A stretch of DNA of 49,086 nucleotides from an uncultured Eubacteriales bacterium (GTDB taxonomy: Bacteria; Bacillota; Clostridia; Oscillospirales; Oscillospiraceae): contig CABSBF010000014.1 of assembly GCA_902475855.1 (NCBI GenBank), positions 1-49,086 on the forward strand. Direction: 5' to 3'. Position 1 is the stretch's first letter. Each line of letters opens with the position of its first letter. Below the pieces are notes generated by a model, which was not told the DNA's origin, ran no database searches, and saw only the letters and a program-made list of their open reading frames with translations. Of the stretch, positions 36,271-45,351 are shown one piece after another. Position numbers and translations under genes: made by a program.

Positions 36271-37236
36271 TCACGATTTTTTCGCAATCAGACAGCGCCA
36301 TTCGCCCATGGCGTCTCCGCCGCAGATGGTCAGCCCGGCGCCTTCGATCGCGCGGCGTACCTCATCCTCCCGGACATCCATCACGCCGGAGCAGAGGAAC
36401 ACGCCGCTCTCGTCAAGCAGCTCCGGCACGACCGGCACCAGCCCGATAATCACATCGGCGACGATGTTGGCGCAGACAAGATGATAGCCAGTCCCCAGAC
36501 GGCGCATCAGCGCCTCATCCGTGACGACATTGCCGGTCAGTGCAGTGAAGCGGTCGGGGCCGAAGCCGTTGCGCGCGGCGTTCTCAACTGCGATATGCTC
36601 CGCCGCCGGATCAATGTCCACACCGACGGCGCTTTCTGCGCCCAGTCGCAGCGCGCAGACGGACAGAATCCCGCTGCCGCTGCCGAGATCGGCTACGCGC
36701 TCGCCGCCGGAGACAAGGCGCTCAAGCGCCTTCATGCACATCTGTGTGGAGGCGTGTGCACCGGTGCCGAAGGCCAGACCAAGATCAAGAAGAACGGGAA
36801 GCCGTCCCTGTGTGTCGTCTACGGTCATCCACTGCGGCACGACCAGCAGCTTTTCCCCCACGGGCAGCGGGCGATAGTTTGCTTTCCACGAATTGGCCCA
36901 GTCCTCGTCCGGTACATTTTCCAACCGGATGGTCAGAGAGCCGAAATTGCAGGCAGGGTACTTCCGCGGCAGCTCCGCCAGAAGTGCGCGCAGGGATTCA
37001 ATTTGCGCGGCGGCATCATCGCCGTCCAGATACAGGCGCACCTGCGAAAGGTTCTCCATCTTTTTGGCGAGTGCTTCGTCCACGTAGTCCCAGTATTCCC
37101 TTGCGGATTCCAGAAAATCATGAAATTCCGCGGAATCGTCCATAATAAAGCTGTCAAAACCGGCTTCCGTCAGTTCAGCGCACAGCAGCTCTATGCCTTC
37201 CGAGCAGGTGCGAATGGTCAGCTCCGTCCATTGCAA
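36271..37236 (-). CDS. prmA: Ribosomal protein L11 methyltransferase
   Basis: A 321-aa AdoMet-dependent methyltransferase that trimethylates L11. The N-terminal L11-binding domain starts WTELTIRTCSEG; the catalytic domain has LDLGLAFGTGAHASTQMC, VADLGSGSGILSV, GVDIDPAA and the NxxA-type motif CANIVADVI. The start is a TTG at 37236, with AAGGAGG 8 bases before it. It is often found next to dnaJ/rsmE, but not here. It heads the unit with the DUF4015-like gene. Confidence 0.93.
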   Translation of the reverse strand: MQWTELTIRTCSEGIELLCAELTEAGFDSFIMDDSAEFHDFLESAREYWDYVDEALAKKMENLSQVRLYLDGDDAAAQIESLRALLAELPRKYPACNFGSLTIRLENVPDEDWANSWKANYRPLPVGEKLLVVPQWMTVDDTQGRLPVLLDLGLAFGTGAHASTQMCMKALERLVSGGERVADLGSGSGILSVCALRLGAESAVGVDIDPAAEHIAVENAARNGFGPDRFTALTGNVVTDEALMRRLGTGYHLVCANIVADVIIGLVPVVPELLDESGVFLCSGVMDVREDEVRRAIEGAGLTICGGDAMGEWRCLIAKKS

Positions 37237-37350
37237 GGCAGACCCCTCCTTTTATCATTCTTCTATTCTACAGGATTTTGCCCGGAATGACAAGACATTT
37301 TTCCCGGCAGTGCGGGCGGATGTTTCTCTTTCCTTTTTTGGAAAAAGATG

Positions 37351-37356
37351 TATAAT
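37351..37356 (+). promoter_or_regulatory. -10 box before the M16 peptidase pair
   Basis: A perfect TATAAT in an AT-rich gap. A matching -35 box (CTTTCC) is weak. Confidence 0.5.
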
Positions 37357-37378
37357 AAAAAAAGAAAGGATGATTCTT

Positions 37379-38644
37379 ATGCTCCAACAACTCCCGGTCG
37401 TGCCGGGTGTGCGTCTGCACGCCATGCAGACGGATAAATTCAAGACGGCCTGCTTCAGCGTGAATTTCCTGCGGCCGCACAGCGCACGTGATGCCGCGCT
37501 GGATGCGCTCCTGCCCAGTGTGCTGCTGCGCGCAACAGAGCAATATCCGGACATCCGAAGCATTTCCATGCGGCTGGATGACCTGTACGGCGCTACCTTC
37601 GGGACGCTGGTGCGGCTCAAGGGCGAGGTCAAGACGACCGGATTCTACGCAGACTTTATTGAGGATGATTTTCTTCCGGCGGGCGAGGGCGTGTTTGCGC
37701 CCATGCTGGAATTCTTGCGGGAGGTGATGTACTGCCCATATCTGCAAGACGGCTGTTTCCCGGCGGAGAACGTCGAGGGAGAAAAGCAGAACCTGATCAA
37801 CGCCATTGAATCCTCCCTGAACGACAAGCGCACCTACGCTGCGCTTCGGCTGCGTGCGCTGATGTGTGCGGGCGAGGCCTATGCCGTACCGCGCCTCGGT
37901 CGCGCGGAGGATGTGGCTGCCATTACACCGGAGGAGCTCTTCCGCCACTGGCAGGAGGTGATTACCGGCTCACAGGTGGAAATCTTTTATGCGGGACGGC
38001 ATGCGCCGGAGGAGGTCTGTGCGGCTTTCCGCGGCGTGTTTGCAGGGCATGTGCCAGGGCATATTGTAAAGACTGCTACCGTGCCGCATCCAGTACCGGT
38101 CAAAGAACGGGAAATTGCAGAACGGATGGATATCACCCAGGGGAAGCTCGCCATCGGCCTGTATACCGGCATCCTCGGAACGGATGCAGATTATCCGGCG
38201 CTGATGCTTCTGAACGCGGTGTTTGGCAGCGGTATGACGAGCAAACTCTTCGTTAATGTTCGTGAGAAGCTGTCGCTGTGCTACTATGCCAGCTCCGCCG
38301 TGGAGAAGTACAAGGGACTGATGCTGGTTTCCTCGGGAATAGAGTTTGATAAGTATGAAACGGCGAAGAATGCGATCTTCGGCGAACTGGAGGCCTGCCG
38401 CTGCGGCCGGATCAGCGAAACGGAACTGGAATCCGCACGGCGGGGGATTCTCTCGGCGCTGCGCGCTGCACTGGATGTTCCGGCACGGCTGGATGATTAC
38501 TATATCGGAAACGCCATCGCGGGCGGTGACAGCGTGGAAATGCTGATCGAAAAAATCGCCCGGCTGACAAAGGACGACCTGGTACGTGTCGCCAAGAGGA
38601 TCCGGACGGACACCGTGTTCTTTCTTGAGGGGGTGGAGGTGTGA
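37379..38644 (+). CDS. M16 peptidase-like protein, inactive partner (YfmF type)
   Basis: A 421-aa M16-fold protein without the HxxEH zinc motif: the corresponding helix reads HSARDAALDALLPSVL. This is the pattern of the non-catalytic subunit in paired M16 proteases. The downstream neighbour has the active site, so the two probably form a heterodimer; the pair is annotated in databases as YfmF/YfmH, EF-P modification-associated. AAAGGA lies 8 bases before the ATG at 37379; longer frames upstream enter prmA antisense. It overlaps the next gene by 4 bases. Confidence 0.87.
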   Translation: MLQQLPVVPGVRLHAMQTDKFKTACFSVNFLRPHSARDAALDALLPSVLLRATEQYPDIRSISMRLDDLYGATFGTLVRLKGEVKTTGFYADFIEDDFLPAGEGVFAPMLEFLREVMYCPYLQDGCFPAENVEGEKQNLINAIESSLNDKRTYAALRLRALMCAGEAYAVPRLGRAEDVAAITPEELFRHWQEVITGSQVEIFYAGRHAPEEVCAAFRGVFAGHVPGHIVKTATVPHPVPVKEREIAERMDITQGKLAIGLYTGILGTDADYPALMLLNAVFGSGMTSKLFVNVREKLSLCYYASSAVEKYKGLMLVSSGIEFDKYETAKNAIFGELEACRCGRISETELESARRGILSALRAALDVPARLDDYYIGNAIAGGDSVEMLIEKIARLTKDDLVRVAKRIRTDTVFFLEGVEV

Positions 38645-39915
38645 AGCTCTTAGAATACCCAAAGCTGGGGGAGCGCTGCTGGGAGGAAATGCTTCCGAAC
38701 GGCCTGTGCATCCGTGTGCTGCCCAAGCCGGGCTTCGCCCGCCGTTATGCCTTTTTGGGCGTGAATTTCGGCTCAATTGATACGAGCTTTACGCTTGATG
38801 GCGTGCATTACCGTGTGCCGGACGGCATTGCCCACTACCTGGAACACAAGATGTTCGATCTTCCGGAGGATAACGCGATGAACCTCTTTGCCGCCCACGG
38901 CGGCAGTCCGAACGCCTTCACGACCTATGGTATGACGGCCTACTACTTTGACTGCACGGAGGAATTTGAGGAAAACCTGAAAATTCTCCTGCGTCTGGTC
39001 ACAACACCCTATTTCACGCCGGAAAGCGTGGAAAAGGAGCGCGGCATCATTGCACAGGAGATCCGTATGTACGAGGACAGTGCGGAGTCACGTGTAGTCG
39101 AAGATCTGTTTGCCGGGATGTTCCGCAGTCATCCGGTGCGTGTACCCATTGCCGGAACGGTAGAGAGCATTGCGCAGATCACTGCGCAGAGCCTGTATGA
39201 CTGTCATGCAGCCTTCTATCAGCCGGGAAATATGGCACTGTGTGTCGTGGGCGACGTTTCAACGGAAGCGGTCGTGCGCATTGCACAGGAGGAAACCTGC
39301 GCGCAGGCGCGTGCGCTTCCGCTGCGGGATTACGGCGCGCCGGAGCTGTCCGTCTGTCCGCGCAGCCGCACAGAGCGTACCATGGAGGTGGCCATGCCAA
39401 CTTTTGCCATCGGCTTCAAGTGTCTGCCGCCGGAGACGAGCGGAATGCATCGGGAGATTGTCGGCGAGATCGCCGCGGAGATTCTGGCGGGGGAGTCCTC
39501 TCGGCTGTACCAGCGTCTTTATGAGCAGAATCTGATTGACGCGGGCTTTTCCGTGGGTTATGAGAATGTGAAGGATGCCTGCCTGCTCTCTGCCACAGGC
39601 GACAGCCGCGACCCGGAGGCGGTCTTGCAGGCGCTGCTGGACGAGGCAGCGCGAATTGCGGAGGAGGGCTTTGAGCGCGCTCAGTTTGATCGGCTGGTTC
39701 GCTCCGCAATCGGCCGCCGCACCAGAGACCTTGACAGCTTTGAAAGTATCTGCTATCTTATGGGTGGCTCATATTATTTTGACGGCGTGGACTATCTGCG
39801 CTTCCCGGAGGCATATGCTTCCGTTGCGCCGGAGGATGTGCAGCGGTTTCTGACCGAGACCGTGCGCCCGGAGCGTGCAGCGCTGGCGGTCGTCCGTCCG
39901 AAAGAAGGAGAATAA
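38641..39915 (+). CDS. M16 zinc peptidase, active partner (YfmH type)
   Basis: A 424-aa insulinase-family peptidase. The zinc site HYLEH (His65, Glu68, His69) and the downstream EIRMYED region, which supplies the third ligand, are intact. The C-terminal half is the second M16 lobe. It starts with GTG at 38641, overlapping the stop of the partner (GTGTGA), with G-rich ribosome sites in the end of that gene. Together with the inactive partner it should form a closed degradation chamber for small peptides. lgt follows after 5 bases. Confidence 0.88.
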   Translation: MKLLEYPKLGERCWEEMLPNGLCIRVLPKPGFARRYAFLGVNFGSIDTSFTLDGVHYRVPDGIAHYLEHKMFDLPEDNAMNLFAAHGGSPNAFTTYGMTAYYFDCTEEFEENLKILLRLVTTPYFTPESVEKERGIIAQEIRMYEDSAESRVVEDLFAGMFRSHPVRVPIAGTVESIAQITAQSLYDCHAAFYQPGNMALCVVGDVSTEAVVRIAQEETCAQARALPLRDYGAPELSVCPRSRTERTMEVAMPTFAIGFKCLPPETSGMHREIVGEIAAEILAGESSRLYQRLYEQNLIDAGFSVGYENVKDACLLSATGDSRDPEAVLQALLDEAARIAEEGFERAQFDRLVRSAIGRRTRDLDSFESICYLMGGSYYFDGVDYLRFPEAYASVAPEDVQRFLTETVRPERAALAVVRPKEGE

Positions 39916-39920
39916 TTCCA

Positions 39921-40787
39921 ATGATCCCATTTTTGACATCGCCCATCAGCTTTCCCGGCTTGGGCATTGAAATCAACCCCTCCGATGGCTTCACCATCGG
40001 AAACTTTACCGTTAAGTGGTATGGCGTGATCATCGCGGTTGGCGTGCTGCTGGCCACGATGTATATCCTCTGCCGCGTCAAGCAGTTCGGTCTGACGGAG
40101 GACGACATCCTCAATATGCTGATCATCGGCCTGCCGTCTGCCATCGTCTGCGCCCGGCTGTACTATGTAATCTTTGAGTGGAAGCAGTTTTTCGGCCCGG
40201 GCATTCCATGGTATAAATTCCTCGACATCCGCAGCGGCGGCCTTGCCATTTACGGCGGCGTCATCGGTGCAGCGCTTGCAGTGTTCATTTACACGCGCGT
40301 GAAGAAGCAGACAGTGCTGCCCTACCTTGACATTATGGGCCTTGGCCTTCTGATCGGGCAGGCCGTCGGCCGCTGGGGGAATTTCTTCAACCGCGAGGCG
40401 CACGGCGGCGTGACGGACAGCTTCCTGCGCATGGGCCTGATCGAAAACGGTCAGCTCCAGTATTTCCATCCGACCTTCCTCTATGAGTCCGTGTGGAACG
40501 TCGTGGGCTTTGTGCTGCTGCATTTCCTGTCCAAGAAGCGCAAGTATGACGGCGAGGTTTTCCTTGGCTATGTTGCCTGGTACGGCTTGGGCCGCGCCAT
40601 CATCGAGGGTCTGCGCACCGACAGCCTGTACATCGGGCCGCTGCGCGTCAGTCAGTGGCTTGCGGCTATTTCCTGTGTTGCAGCCGTAGCAATTTTGGCC
40701 TATCAGAGATTCTTTGTCAAGCACGGCCCGCAGGACCTTCTGGTCAACCGCAAGGCCGAGGCGGAGAACAAAGAAACGGAAGAATAA
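39921..40787 (+). CDS. lgt: Prolipoprotein diacylglyceryl transferase
   Basis: A 288-aa membrane enzyme that attaches diacylglycerol to the lipobox cysteine of lipoprotein precursors. About seven membrane segments and the Lgt signature GRWGNFFNREAHGG are present, along with RSGGLAIYGG near residue 105. The C-terminal tail is short and acidic. GAAGGAGAATAATTCC precedes the ATG. It is co-transcribed with the peptidase pair. One likely substrate is encoded here, the nuclease lipoprotein at 26132-26986. Confidence 0.95.
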   Translation: MIPFLTSPISFPGLGIEINPSDGFTIGNFTVKWYGVIIAVGVLLATMYILCRVKQFGLTEDDILNMLIIGLPSAIVCARLYYVIFEWKQFFGPGIPWYKFLDIRSGGLAIYGGVIGAALAVFIYTRVKKQTVLPYLDIMGLGLLIGQAVGRWGNFFNREAHGGVTDSFLRMGLIENGQLQYFHPTFLYESVWNVVGFVLLHFLSKKRKYDGEVFLGYVAWYGLGRAIIEGLRTDSLYIGPLRVSQWLAAISCVAAVAILAYQRFFVKHGPQDLLVNRKAEAENKETEE

Positions 40788-40805
40788 GAAAGGAGCCTGT
40801 TCATT

Positions 40806-41204
40806 ATGAATGAAAATGTGGAAGTTTTGAAGGAAAAGGTCGTTGATGCTGCGCAGGCGGCGGGCCGCGCTGCAAAGCTGGCCGCGACGATTTCGCAGAA
40901 AAAGGTGCTGATTGCCAGAGAGCAGGAGCGCATCCGCCGGAATTACACCCGGCTGGGTAAGATCTACTACAAGGACTATGTGACGGATGAGGAGCAGGAT
41001 GAGGCGGAATACAAGCCGCTGTGTGAGGCGATTTCCAACAGTTTCCGGTATATCAATGATCTGAAAGAGGATATTGAGGACGCAAAGGAAGCGTATCACG
41101 CCGCAAAGCAGCAGACAAAAGAGAATGAAGACGTAGAAATTCTGCCCTATCTGCCGGAAGCCCAAGCGGAAGAAAAACCGGAAGAAGAACCCAGGACGGA
41201 ATAA
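40806..41204 (+). CDS. Small coiled-coil protein of unknown function
   Basis: A 132-aa soluble protein that is almost wholly alpha-helical: Ala/Lys/Glu-rich coiled coils at about 1-55 and 70-105, then an acidic Pro/Glu tail. No signal peptide, cysteine pair or catalytic motif is seen. GAAAGGAGCCTGTTCATT precedes the ATG, 18 bases after lgt, so it is likely part of the same transcript. A pattern like YTRLGKIYYKDY recurs in small Clostridial proteins beside membrane genes. No function is proposed. Confidence 0.72.
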   Translation: MNENVEVLKEKVVDAAQAAGRAAKLAATISQKKVLIAREQERIRRNYTRLGKIYYKDYVTDEEQDEAEYKPLCEAISNSFRYINDLKEDIEDAKEAYHAAKQQTKENEDVEILPYLPEAQAEEKPEEEPRTE

Positions 41205-41211
41205 AAACACT

Positions 41212-41251
41212 GTGAAAGCGGGCGGCATGAATCCATGCCGCCCGCTTTCAC
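41212..41251. terminator. Long hairpin after the lgt unit
   Basis: An 18-bp perfect stem (41212-41229/41234-41251), AATC loop. On the minus strand it is followed by GTTTTTATT; on plus the tail is GGTTTCATC. It acts as a barrier between the convergent units. Confidence 0.83.
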
Positions 41252-41335
41252 GGTTTCATCATCGCCGGCGCCTGCACAGAAGAGCGTTCCCAGCGGGCGC
41301 AAAACCGCCAATGCCTGCATTCTATGCACACACAT

Positions 41336-41378
41336 AAAAAATCCGCGCCTTCGGATTTTCCGAGGGCGCGGATTTTTA
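41336..41378 (-). terminator. Terminator of gap
   Basis: AAAATCCGCGCC (41338-41349) and GGCGCGGATTTT (41365-41376), 12-bp stem with A/T ends that give T-tracts in both directions. The stretch 41252-41335 between the two terminators shows nothing else. Confidence 0.88.
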
Positions 41379-41391
41379 TTAATCTTTGAGA

Positions 41392-42405
41392 TTATTCGGC
41401 GTGGTCAACGCTGTACATGTGCTTGATGAGCTCAAGAACCTTGTTGGAGTAGCCGATTTCGTTGTCGTACCAGGAAACGACCTTGACGAAGGTGTCGGTC
41501 AGAGCGATGCCGGCCTTTGCGTCGAAGATAGAGGTACGAGTGTCGCCGAGGAAGTCGGAGGAAACAACGGCCTCGTCGGTGTAGCCGAGGATGCCCTTGA
41601 GTTCGCCTTCGGAGGCTTCCTTCATTGCGGCGCAGATCTCGTCGTAGGAAGCGGGCTTTGCGAGATTGACGGTCAGGTCAACAACGGAAACATCCAGAGT
41701 GGGAACACGCATGGACATGCCGGTCAGCTTGCCGTTCAGGGACGGGATGACCTTGCCGACAGCCTTTGCAGCGCCGGTGGAGGAGGGGATGATGTTGCCG
41801 GAAGCAGCGCGGCCGCCTCTCCAGTCCTTCAGGGACGGACCATCAACGGTCTTCTGGGTAGCGGTGGTGGAGTGAACGGTGGTCATGAGGCCGTCGGTGA
41901 TGCCGAACTTGTCGTTCAGAACCTTGGCGATCGGAGCCAGGCAGTTGGTGGTGCAGGAAGCGTTGGAAACAAAGTTCATATCCGTGGTGTACTTGTCGAG
42001 GTTAACGCCGCAGACGAACATCGGGGTGTCATCCTTGGACGGAGCGGACATGACGACCTTCTTAGCACCTGCGTCCAGATGGCCCTGTGCCTTTTCCTTG
42101 GTCAGGAACAGACCGGTGGATTCCACGACGTACTCAGCGCCGAGCTCTGCCCAGGGCAGATCAGCAGGGTTGCGCTCTGCGGTGATGGGGATCTCGTGGC
42201 CGTTGACGATGATGGACTTCTCGGTAGACTCGACAGTGCCATTAAACTGGCCGTGCATGGTGTCGTACTTCAGCATGTAAGCGAGGTAGTCAGCGGGGCA
42301 CAGGTCGTTGATGCCGACGATCTCGATTTCAGGGAAGTTGACGCTTGCGCGGAAGACCATACGGCCGATGCGTCCAAAACCATTGATACCGACTTTGATA
42401 GACAT
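41392..42405 (-). CDS. gap: Glyceraldehyde-3-phosphate dehydrogenase
   Basis: A 337-aa glycolytic enzyme. N-terminal GINGFGRIGRMVFRA binds NAD, SNASCTTNCLAP carries the catalytic Cys (about residue 152), and the C-terminal SWYDNEIGYSNKV is present. GGAGGAAAAGAAA precedes the ATG at 42405; the start 15 bases earlier would place the ribosome site inside the gene. It stands alone, not in a gap-pgk-tpi operon. A strong promoter (42494-42522) and a leader of about 80 bases with a small hairpin (GGAGAA/TTCTCC) precede it. Codon choice looks strongly biased, as expected for a highly expressed gene. Confidence 0.97.
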   Translation of the reverse strand: MSIKVGINGFGRIGRMVFRASVNFPEIEIVGINDLCPADYLAYMLKYDTMHGQFNGTVESTEKSIIVNGHEIPITAERNPADLPWAELGAEYVVESTGLFLTKEKAQGHLDAGAKKVVMSAPSKDDTPMFVCGVNLDKYTTDMNFVSNASCTTNCLAPIAKVLNDKFGITDGLMTTVHSTTATQKTVDGPSLKDWRGGRAASGNIIPSSTGAAKAVGKVIPSLNGKLTGMSMRVPTLDVSVVDLTVNLAKPASYDEICAAMKEASEGELKGILGYTDEAVVSSDFLGDTRTSIFDAKAGIALTDTFVKVVSWYDNEIGYSNKVLELIKHMYSVDHAE

Positions 42406-42493
42406 TTTCTTTTCCTCCATTATTTAAGATACGCCGGTGCTTGACCAGCGCCACTTTAGGAAATATGCGGAGAAGCCTTTCTCCAGCTTTCTT

Positions 42494-42522
42494 ATTATAT
42501 ACGATTCTTTCGCGCAGTGCAA
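42494..42522 (-). promoter_or_regulatory. Promoter of gap
   Basis: TTGCAC (42522-42517), 17-base spacer, perfect TATAAT (42499-42494) on the minus strand. A separate TTGACA at 42529-42524 is too far from this -10 box. Confidence 0.82.
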
Positions 42523-42599
42523 CTGTCAAAATCCATCAATTTATACTGAAATGAGGTTATTTTTTGAGAATTTTGTAAGGAAATGCCTGTAAAGACAGA

Positions 42600-42806
42600 T
42601 CACAGCTTTGTGAAGCGGAAATATGTCTTCCCGTCGCGCACCACGGTTTCGTTCCACATGGAAGCCGGGCGTACCCACACGCCGAAATCTCCGTACAGCG
42701 CACGGTAGACGACCATCTCCTCCAGCGTTTCGGAATGGCGCGCCATACACAGAACTTCATACTCTTTTCCCTTGAAATGGCGGTATCTTCCGGGTTCTAT
42801 TGTCAT
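42600..42806 (-). CDS. DUF1653 domain protein
   Basis: A 68-aa protein made almost wholly of a DUF1653 domain. The pattern GRYRHFKGKEYEVL, HSETLEEMVVYRALYG, WVRPASMWNETV and RFTKL is the family's full consensus. GGGAGGGAAACTGC precedes the ATG. Structures of relatives are small beta-barrels; the biological role is unknown. It is divergent from tex with about 116 bases between, and gap lies downstream on the same strand. Confidence 0.9.
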   Translation of the reverse strand: MTIEPGRYRHFKGKEYEVLCMARHSETLEEMVVYRALYGDFGVWVRPASMWNETVVRDGKTYFRFTKL

Positions 42807-42865
42807 GCAGTTTCCCTCCCTTCAGTCTCAGTATAAAGGCGTCAAAGCCGGGATGCAAGGTTTTT

Positions 42866-42894
42866 TTGATTTTGCTGCCAATCCGTGCTATAAT
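42866..42894 (+). promoter_or_regulatory. Promoter of tex
   Basis: TTGATT (42866-42871), 17-base spacer, perfect TATAAT (42889-42894), 28 bases before the ATG. Confidence 0.83.
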
Positions 42895-42922
42895 GAACAT
42901 ACTATGTGTAAAGGAGTATCAT

Positions 42923-45082
42923 ATGGAAGAAATGATTCGCCAGCTTGCCGAGGAGCTCGGCCAGAAGGCGCAATATGTGGAAAATGTCGTCCGGCTGCTG
43001 GACGAGGGCAATACCATTCCCTTTATCGCCCGTTACCGTAAGGAGCTGCACGGCGCAATGGACGACACCGCGCTGCGCACGCTCGCAGACCGCCTGCAAT
43101 ACCTGCGCAATCTGGCGCAGCGCCGCGAGGAGATTCGCCGGGGGATCGGGGAAAAGCTGACGGACGAGCTGGATGCCGCGATCAGTGCGGCAAAGACCCT
43201 CTCGGAGCTGGAGGATCTCTACAGGCCCTATAAGCCCAAGCGCCGCACGCGCGCGACCGTCGCGAAGGAAAAGGGGCTGGAGCCATTGGCGCAGCAGCTT
43301 TTCTCGCAGGCACGCGATCTGCCTGCCCCGGAAGAACTGGCGCAGGCTTACGTTGACCCGGAGAAGGGGGTGGAAACGGCAGCCGACGCGCTGGCCGGCG
43401 CATCCGATATCATCGCCGAGGCGATTTCTGACGACGCCTCTATCCGCAAGGCGCTTCGCGGACTGATGCAGCGTCAGGCCGTTCTGCGTGCGCAGGCGGT
43501 CAAGGGCAAGGAGGAGGAAACCTCACCCTATCAGACTTATTATGATTTTACCCAACCGGTGTCCAAATTGCAGGGACATCAGGTGCTTGCCGTTAATCGC
43601 GGTGAACGCGAGGGTTTTTTGAAAGTCGGCGTGGAGCTTGACCGGGAGCAGGCGCTCATCTGCGTGCGCCGCGCGGTGCTGGTTCCCGGCGGCGGGGCAG
43701 GGGAATTTGTCCGTGCCGCGGCGGAGGATGCCTATGACCGCCTGATCGCGCCGAGCATGGAGCGCGAGCTGCGCAGTGCACTGACCGATGAGGCAAACGA
43801 GGGTGCGATTCGCAATTTCACTCTGAATCTGCGCCCGCTTCTGATGCAGCCGCCGGTGCGCGGCCGCGTGACCATGGGCCTTGATCCCGGCTACAGCCAC
43901 GGCTGCAAGGTCGCCGTCGTGGATGCAACGGGTAAGGTGCTCGATACCGCCGTGGTCTATCCGACCTTCTCCAAGGCCAAGCGCGACGAGGCGCTGAACT
44001 CGCTGGAAAAGCTCATCCGCAAGCACGGCGTGGCACACATCGCCATCGGCAATGGCACCGCCTCCCGTGAAACAGAGGCTGCCGTCTGTGATCTGCTGGG
44101 GCGGGTTCCGGGCGTCTCCTATATGATCGTCTCCGAGGCGGGTGCATCGGTCTATTCGGCCTCCCCGCTGGCGGCGGAGGAATTTCCGCAGTATGATGTC
44201 AATCTGCGCAGTGCGGTTTCCATTGCACGGCGCTTGCAGGACCCCCTGGCGGAGCTGGTCAAGATCGACCCAAAGGCCATCGGCGTAGGACAGTACCAAC
44301 ACGATGTGCCGGAAAAGCGCCTTGACGAGAGCCTGAGCGGTGTGGTCGAGGACTGCGTCAATGCCGTCGGTGTCGATCTGAACACCGCGTCTCCGTCACT
44401 CCTGCGCCGCGTGTCCGGATTGAACGCCACGACCGCAAAAAACATCGTAGTCTATCGTGAGGAAAATGGCGCGTTTACGGCGCGTAAGCAGGTACTGAAG
44501 GTACCGAAGCTCGGCCAGAAGGCATATGAGCAGGCGGCGGGCTTTCTGCGCGTGCCGGAGAGCAAGCAGGTGCTCGATCGCACGGGTGTCCACCCTGAGT
44601 CTTACGGTGCGGCGGAGAAGCTGCTGGAGCTGTGCGGATATACGCTTGACGATGTTGCTGCCGGTTTGATCGCAGATCTGCCGAAGCGCTTGGATACCTA
44701 CGGCGCGCAGAAGGCAGCCGAGGCCTGCGGCGTAGGTGTGCCGACTTTACGCGACATCGTCAAGGAGCTGTGCAAGCCCGGCCGCGACCCGCGCGACGAG
44801 CTTCCCAAGCCCATTCTGCGCACGGACGTGCTGGAAATGAAGGATCTGAAGCCAGGCATGGTGCTCACCGGCACGGTGCGCAACGTCATCGACTTCGGCG
44901 TGTTCGTGGACATCGGCGTGCATCAGGACGGTCTGGTGCATATCTCCCGCGTCTGCAACCGCTATATCAAGCATCCGTCCGAGGTCGTTTCCGTGGGCGA
45001 CGTGGTCAAGGTCGCGGTGCTGGAGGTGGACGAAAAGCGCAAGCGCATCAGTTTGACTATGCGCGACCTGCCAAAGGAATAA
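42923..45082 (+). CDS. tex: Tex-family RNA-binding transcription accessory protein
   Basis: A 719-aa multi-domain protein related to eukaryotic Spt6. In order: helical Tex N-terminal domain with NTIPFIARYRKE, YqgF/RNase H-like domain around MGLDPGYSHGCKVAVVD, helix-hairpin-helix domains with LNTASPSLLRRVSGL, and a C-terminal S1 RNA-binding domain (GMVLTGTVRNVIDFGVFVDIGVHQDGLVH, cut by region). It binds nucleic acids and affects transcription or RNA turnover. AAAGGAG lies before the ATG at 42923; a frame beginning at 42800 has no ribosome site. Gap to the next features is filled by terminators. Confidence 0.96.
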   Translation: MEEMIRQLAEELGQKAQYVENVVRLLDEGNTIPFIARYRKELHGAMDDTALRTLADRLQYLRNLAQRREEIRRGIGEKLTDELDAAISAAKTLSELEDLYRPYKPKRRTRATVAKEKGLEPLAQQLFSQARDLPAPEELAQAYVDPEKGVETAADALAGASDIIAEAISDDASIRKALRGLMQRQAVLRAQAVKGKEEETSPYQTYYDFTQPVSKLQGHQVLAVNRGEREGFLKVGVELDREQALICVRRAVLVPGGGAGEFVRAAAEDAYDRLIAPSMERELRSALTDEANEGAIRNFTLNLRPLLMQPPVRGRVTMGLDPGYSHGCKVAVVDATGKVLDTAVVYPTFSKAKRDEALNSLEKLIRKHGVAHIAIGNGTASRETEAAVCDLLGRVPGVSYMIVSEAGASVYSASPLAAEEFPQYDVNLRSAVSIARRLQDPLAELVKIDPKAIGVGQYQHDVPEKRLDESLSGVVEDCVNAVGVDLNTASPSLLRRVSGLNATTAKNIVVYREENGAFTARKQVLKVPKLGQKAYEQAAGFLRVPESKQVLDRTGVHPESYGAAEKLLELCGYTLDDVAAGLIADLPKRLDTYGAQKAAEACGVGVPTLRDIVKELCKPGRDPRDELPKPILRTDVLEMKDLKPGMVLTGTVRNVIDFGVFVDIGVHQDGLVHISRVCNRYIKHPSEVVSVGDVVKVAVLEVDEKRKRISLTMRDLPKE

Positions 45083-45098
45083 AGAAATTAGAGAGAAA

Positions 45099-45126
45099 CC
45101 CGCCTTTGCCGGCCGGCAAAGGCGGG
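45099..45126. terminator. 28-bp perfect palindrome after tex
   Basis: CCCGCCTTTGCCGG and its complement abut exactly at 45112/45113. There is no T-tract on plus; TTTCTCTC follows on minus. It may stabilise the tex mRNA 3' end or help stop transcripts from the tRNA side. Confidence 0.55.
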
Positions 45127-45174
45127 GGTGTATAACGCTCGAGTTTTGGCAGAATACCTGAGAGAAAAATGGGA

Positions 45175-45212
45175 GCAGCGCGTCCTGAAGGCAGGACACG
45201 CTGCTGTTTTTT
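45175..45212 (+). terminator. Terminator of tex
   Basis: GCAGCG-C-GTCCTG (45175-45187) pairs with CAGGAC-A-CGCTGC (45192-45204), one internal mismatch, AAGG loop, then TGTTTTTT. Confidence 0.88.
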
Positions 45213-45215
45213 GCA

Positions 45216-45250
45216 TAAAAAGCCGTCGCGAACGCAGAGCTCGCGACGGC
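45216..45250 (-). terminator. Terminator of the five-tRNA operon
   Basis: GCCGTCGCGA (45222-45231) and TCGCGACGGC (45241-45250), 10-bp stem, followed on the minus strand by TTTTTATG. It starts 2 bases after the tRNA-Lys CCA. Confidence 0.9.
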
Positions 45251-45251
45251 G

Positions 45252-45328
45252 TGGTGACCCGCTGGAGATTCGAACTCCAGACCCATTGCTTAAAAGGCAA
45301 TTGCTCTGCCTGCTGAGCTAGCGGGTCA
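45252..45328 (-). tRNA. tRNA-Lys(TTT)
   Basis: Cloverleaf on the minus strand with acceptor TGACCCG, T-loop GGAGTTCGAATCTCC, encoded CCA, and anticodon loop CTTTTAA giving TTT. Last gene of the tRNA run. Confidence 0.97.
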
Positions 45329-45351
45329 AATGGGCGCGACGCTGACAAATC

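Noticed and set aside
42524..42529. TTGACA as the -35 box of gap
   Set aside because: It is 24 bases from the TATAAT; TTGCAC at 42522-42517 has the correct 17-base spacing.
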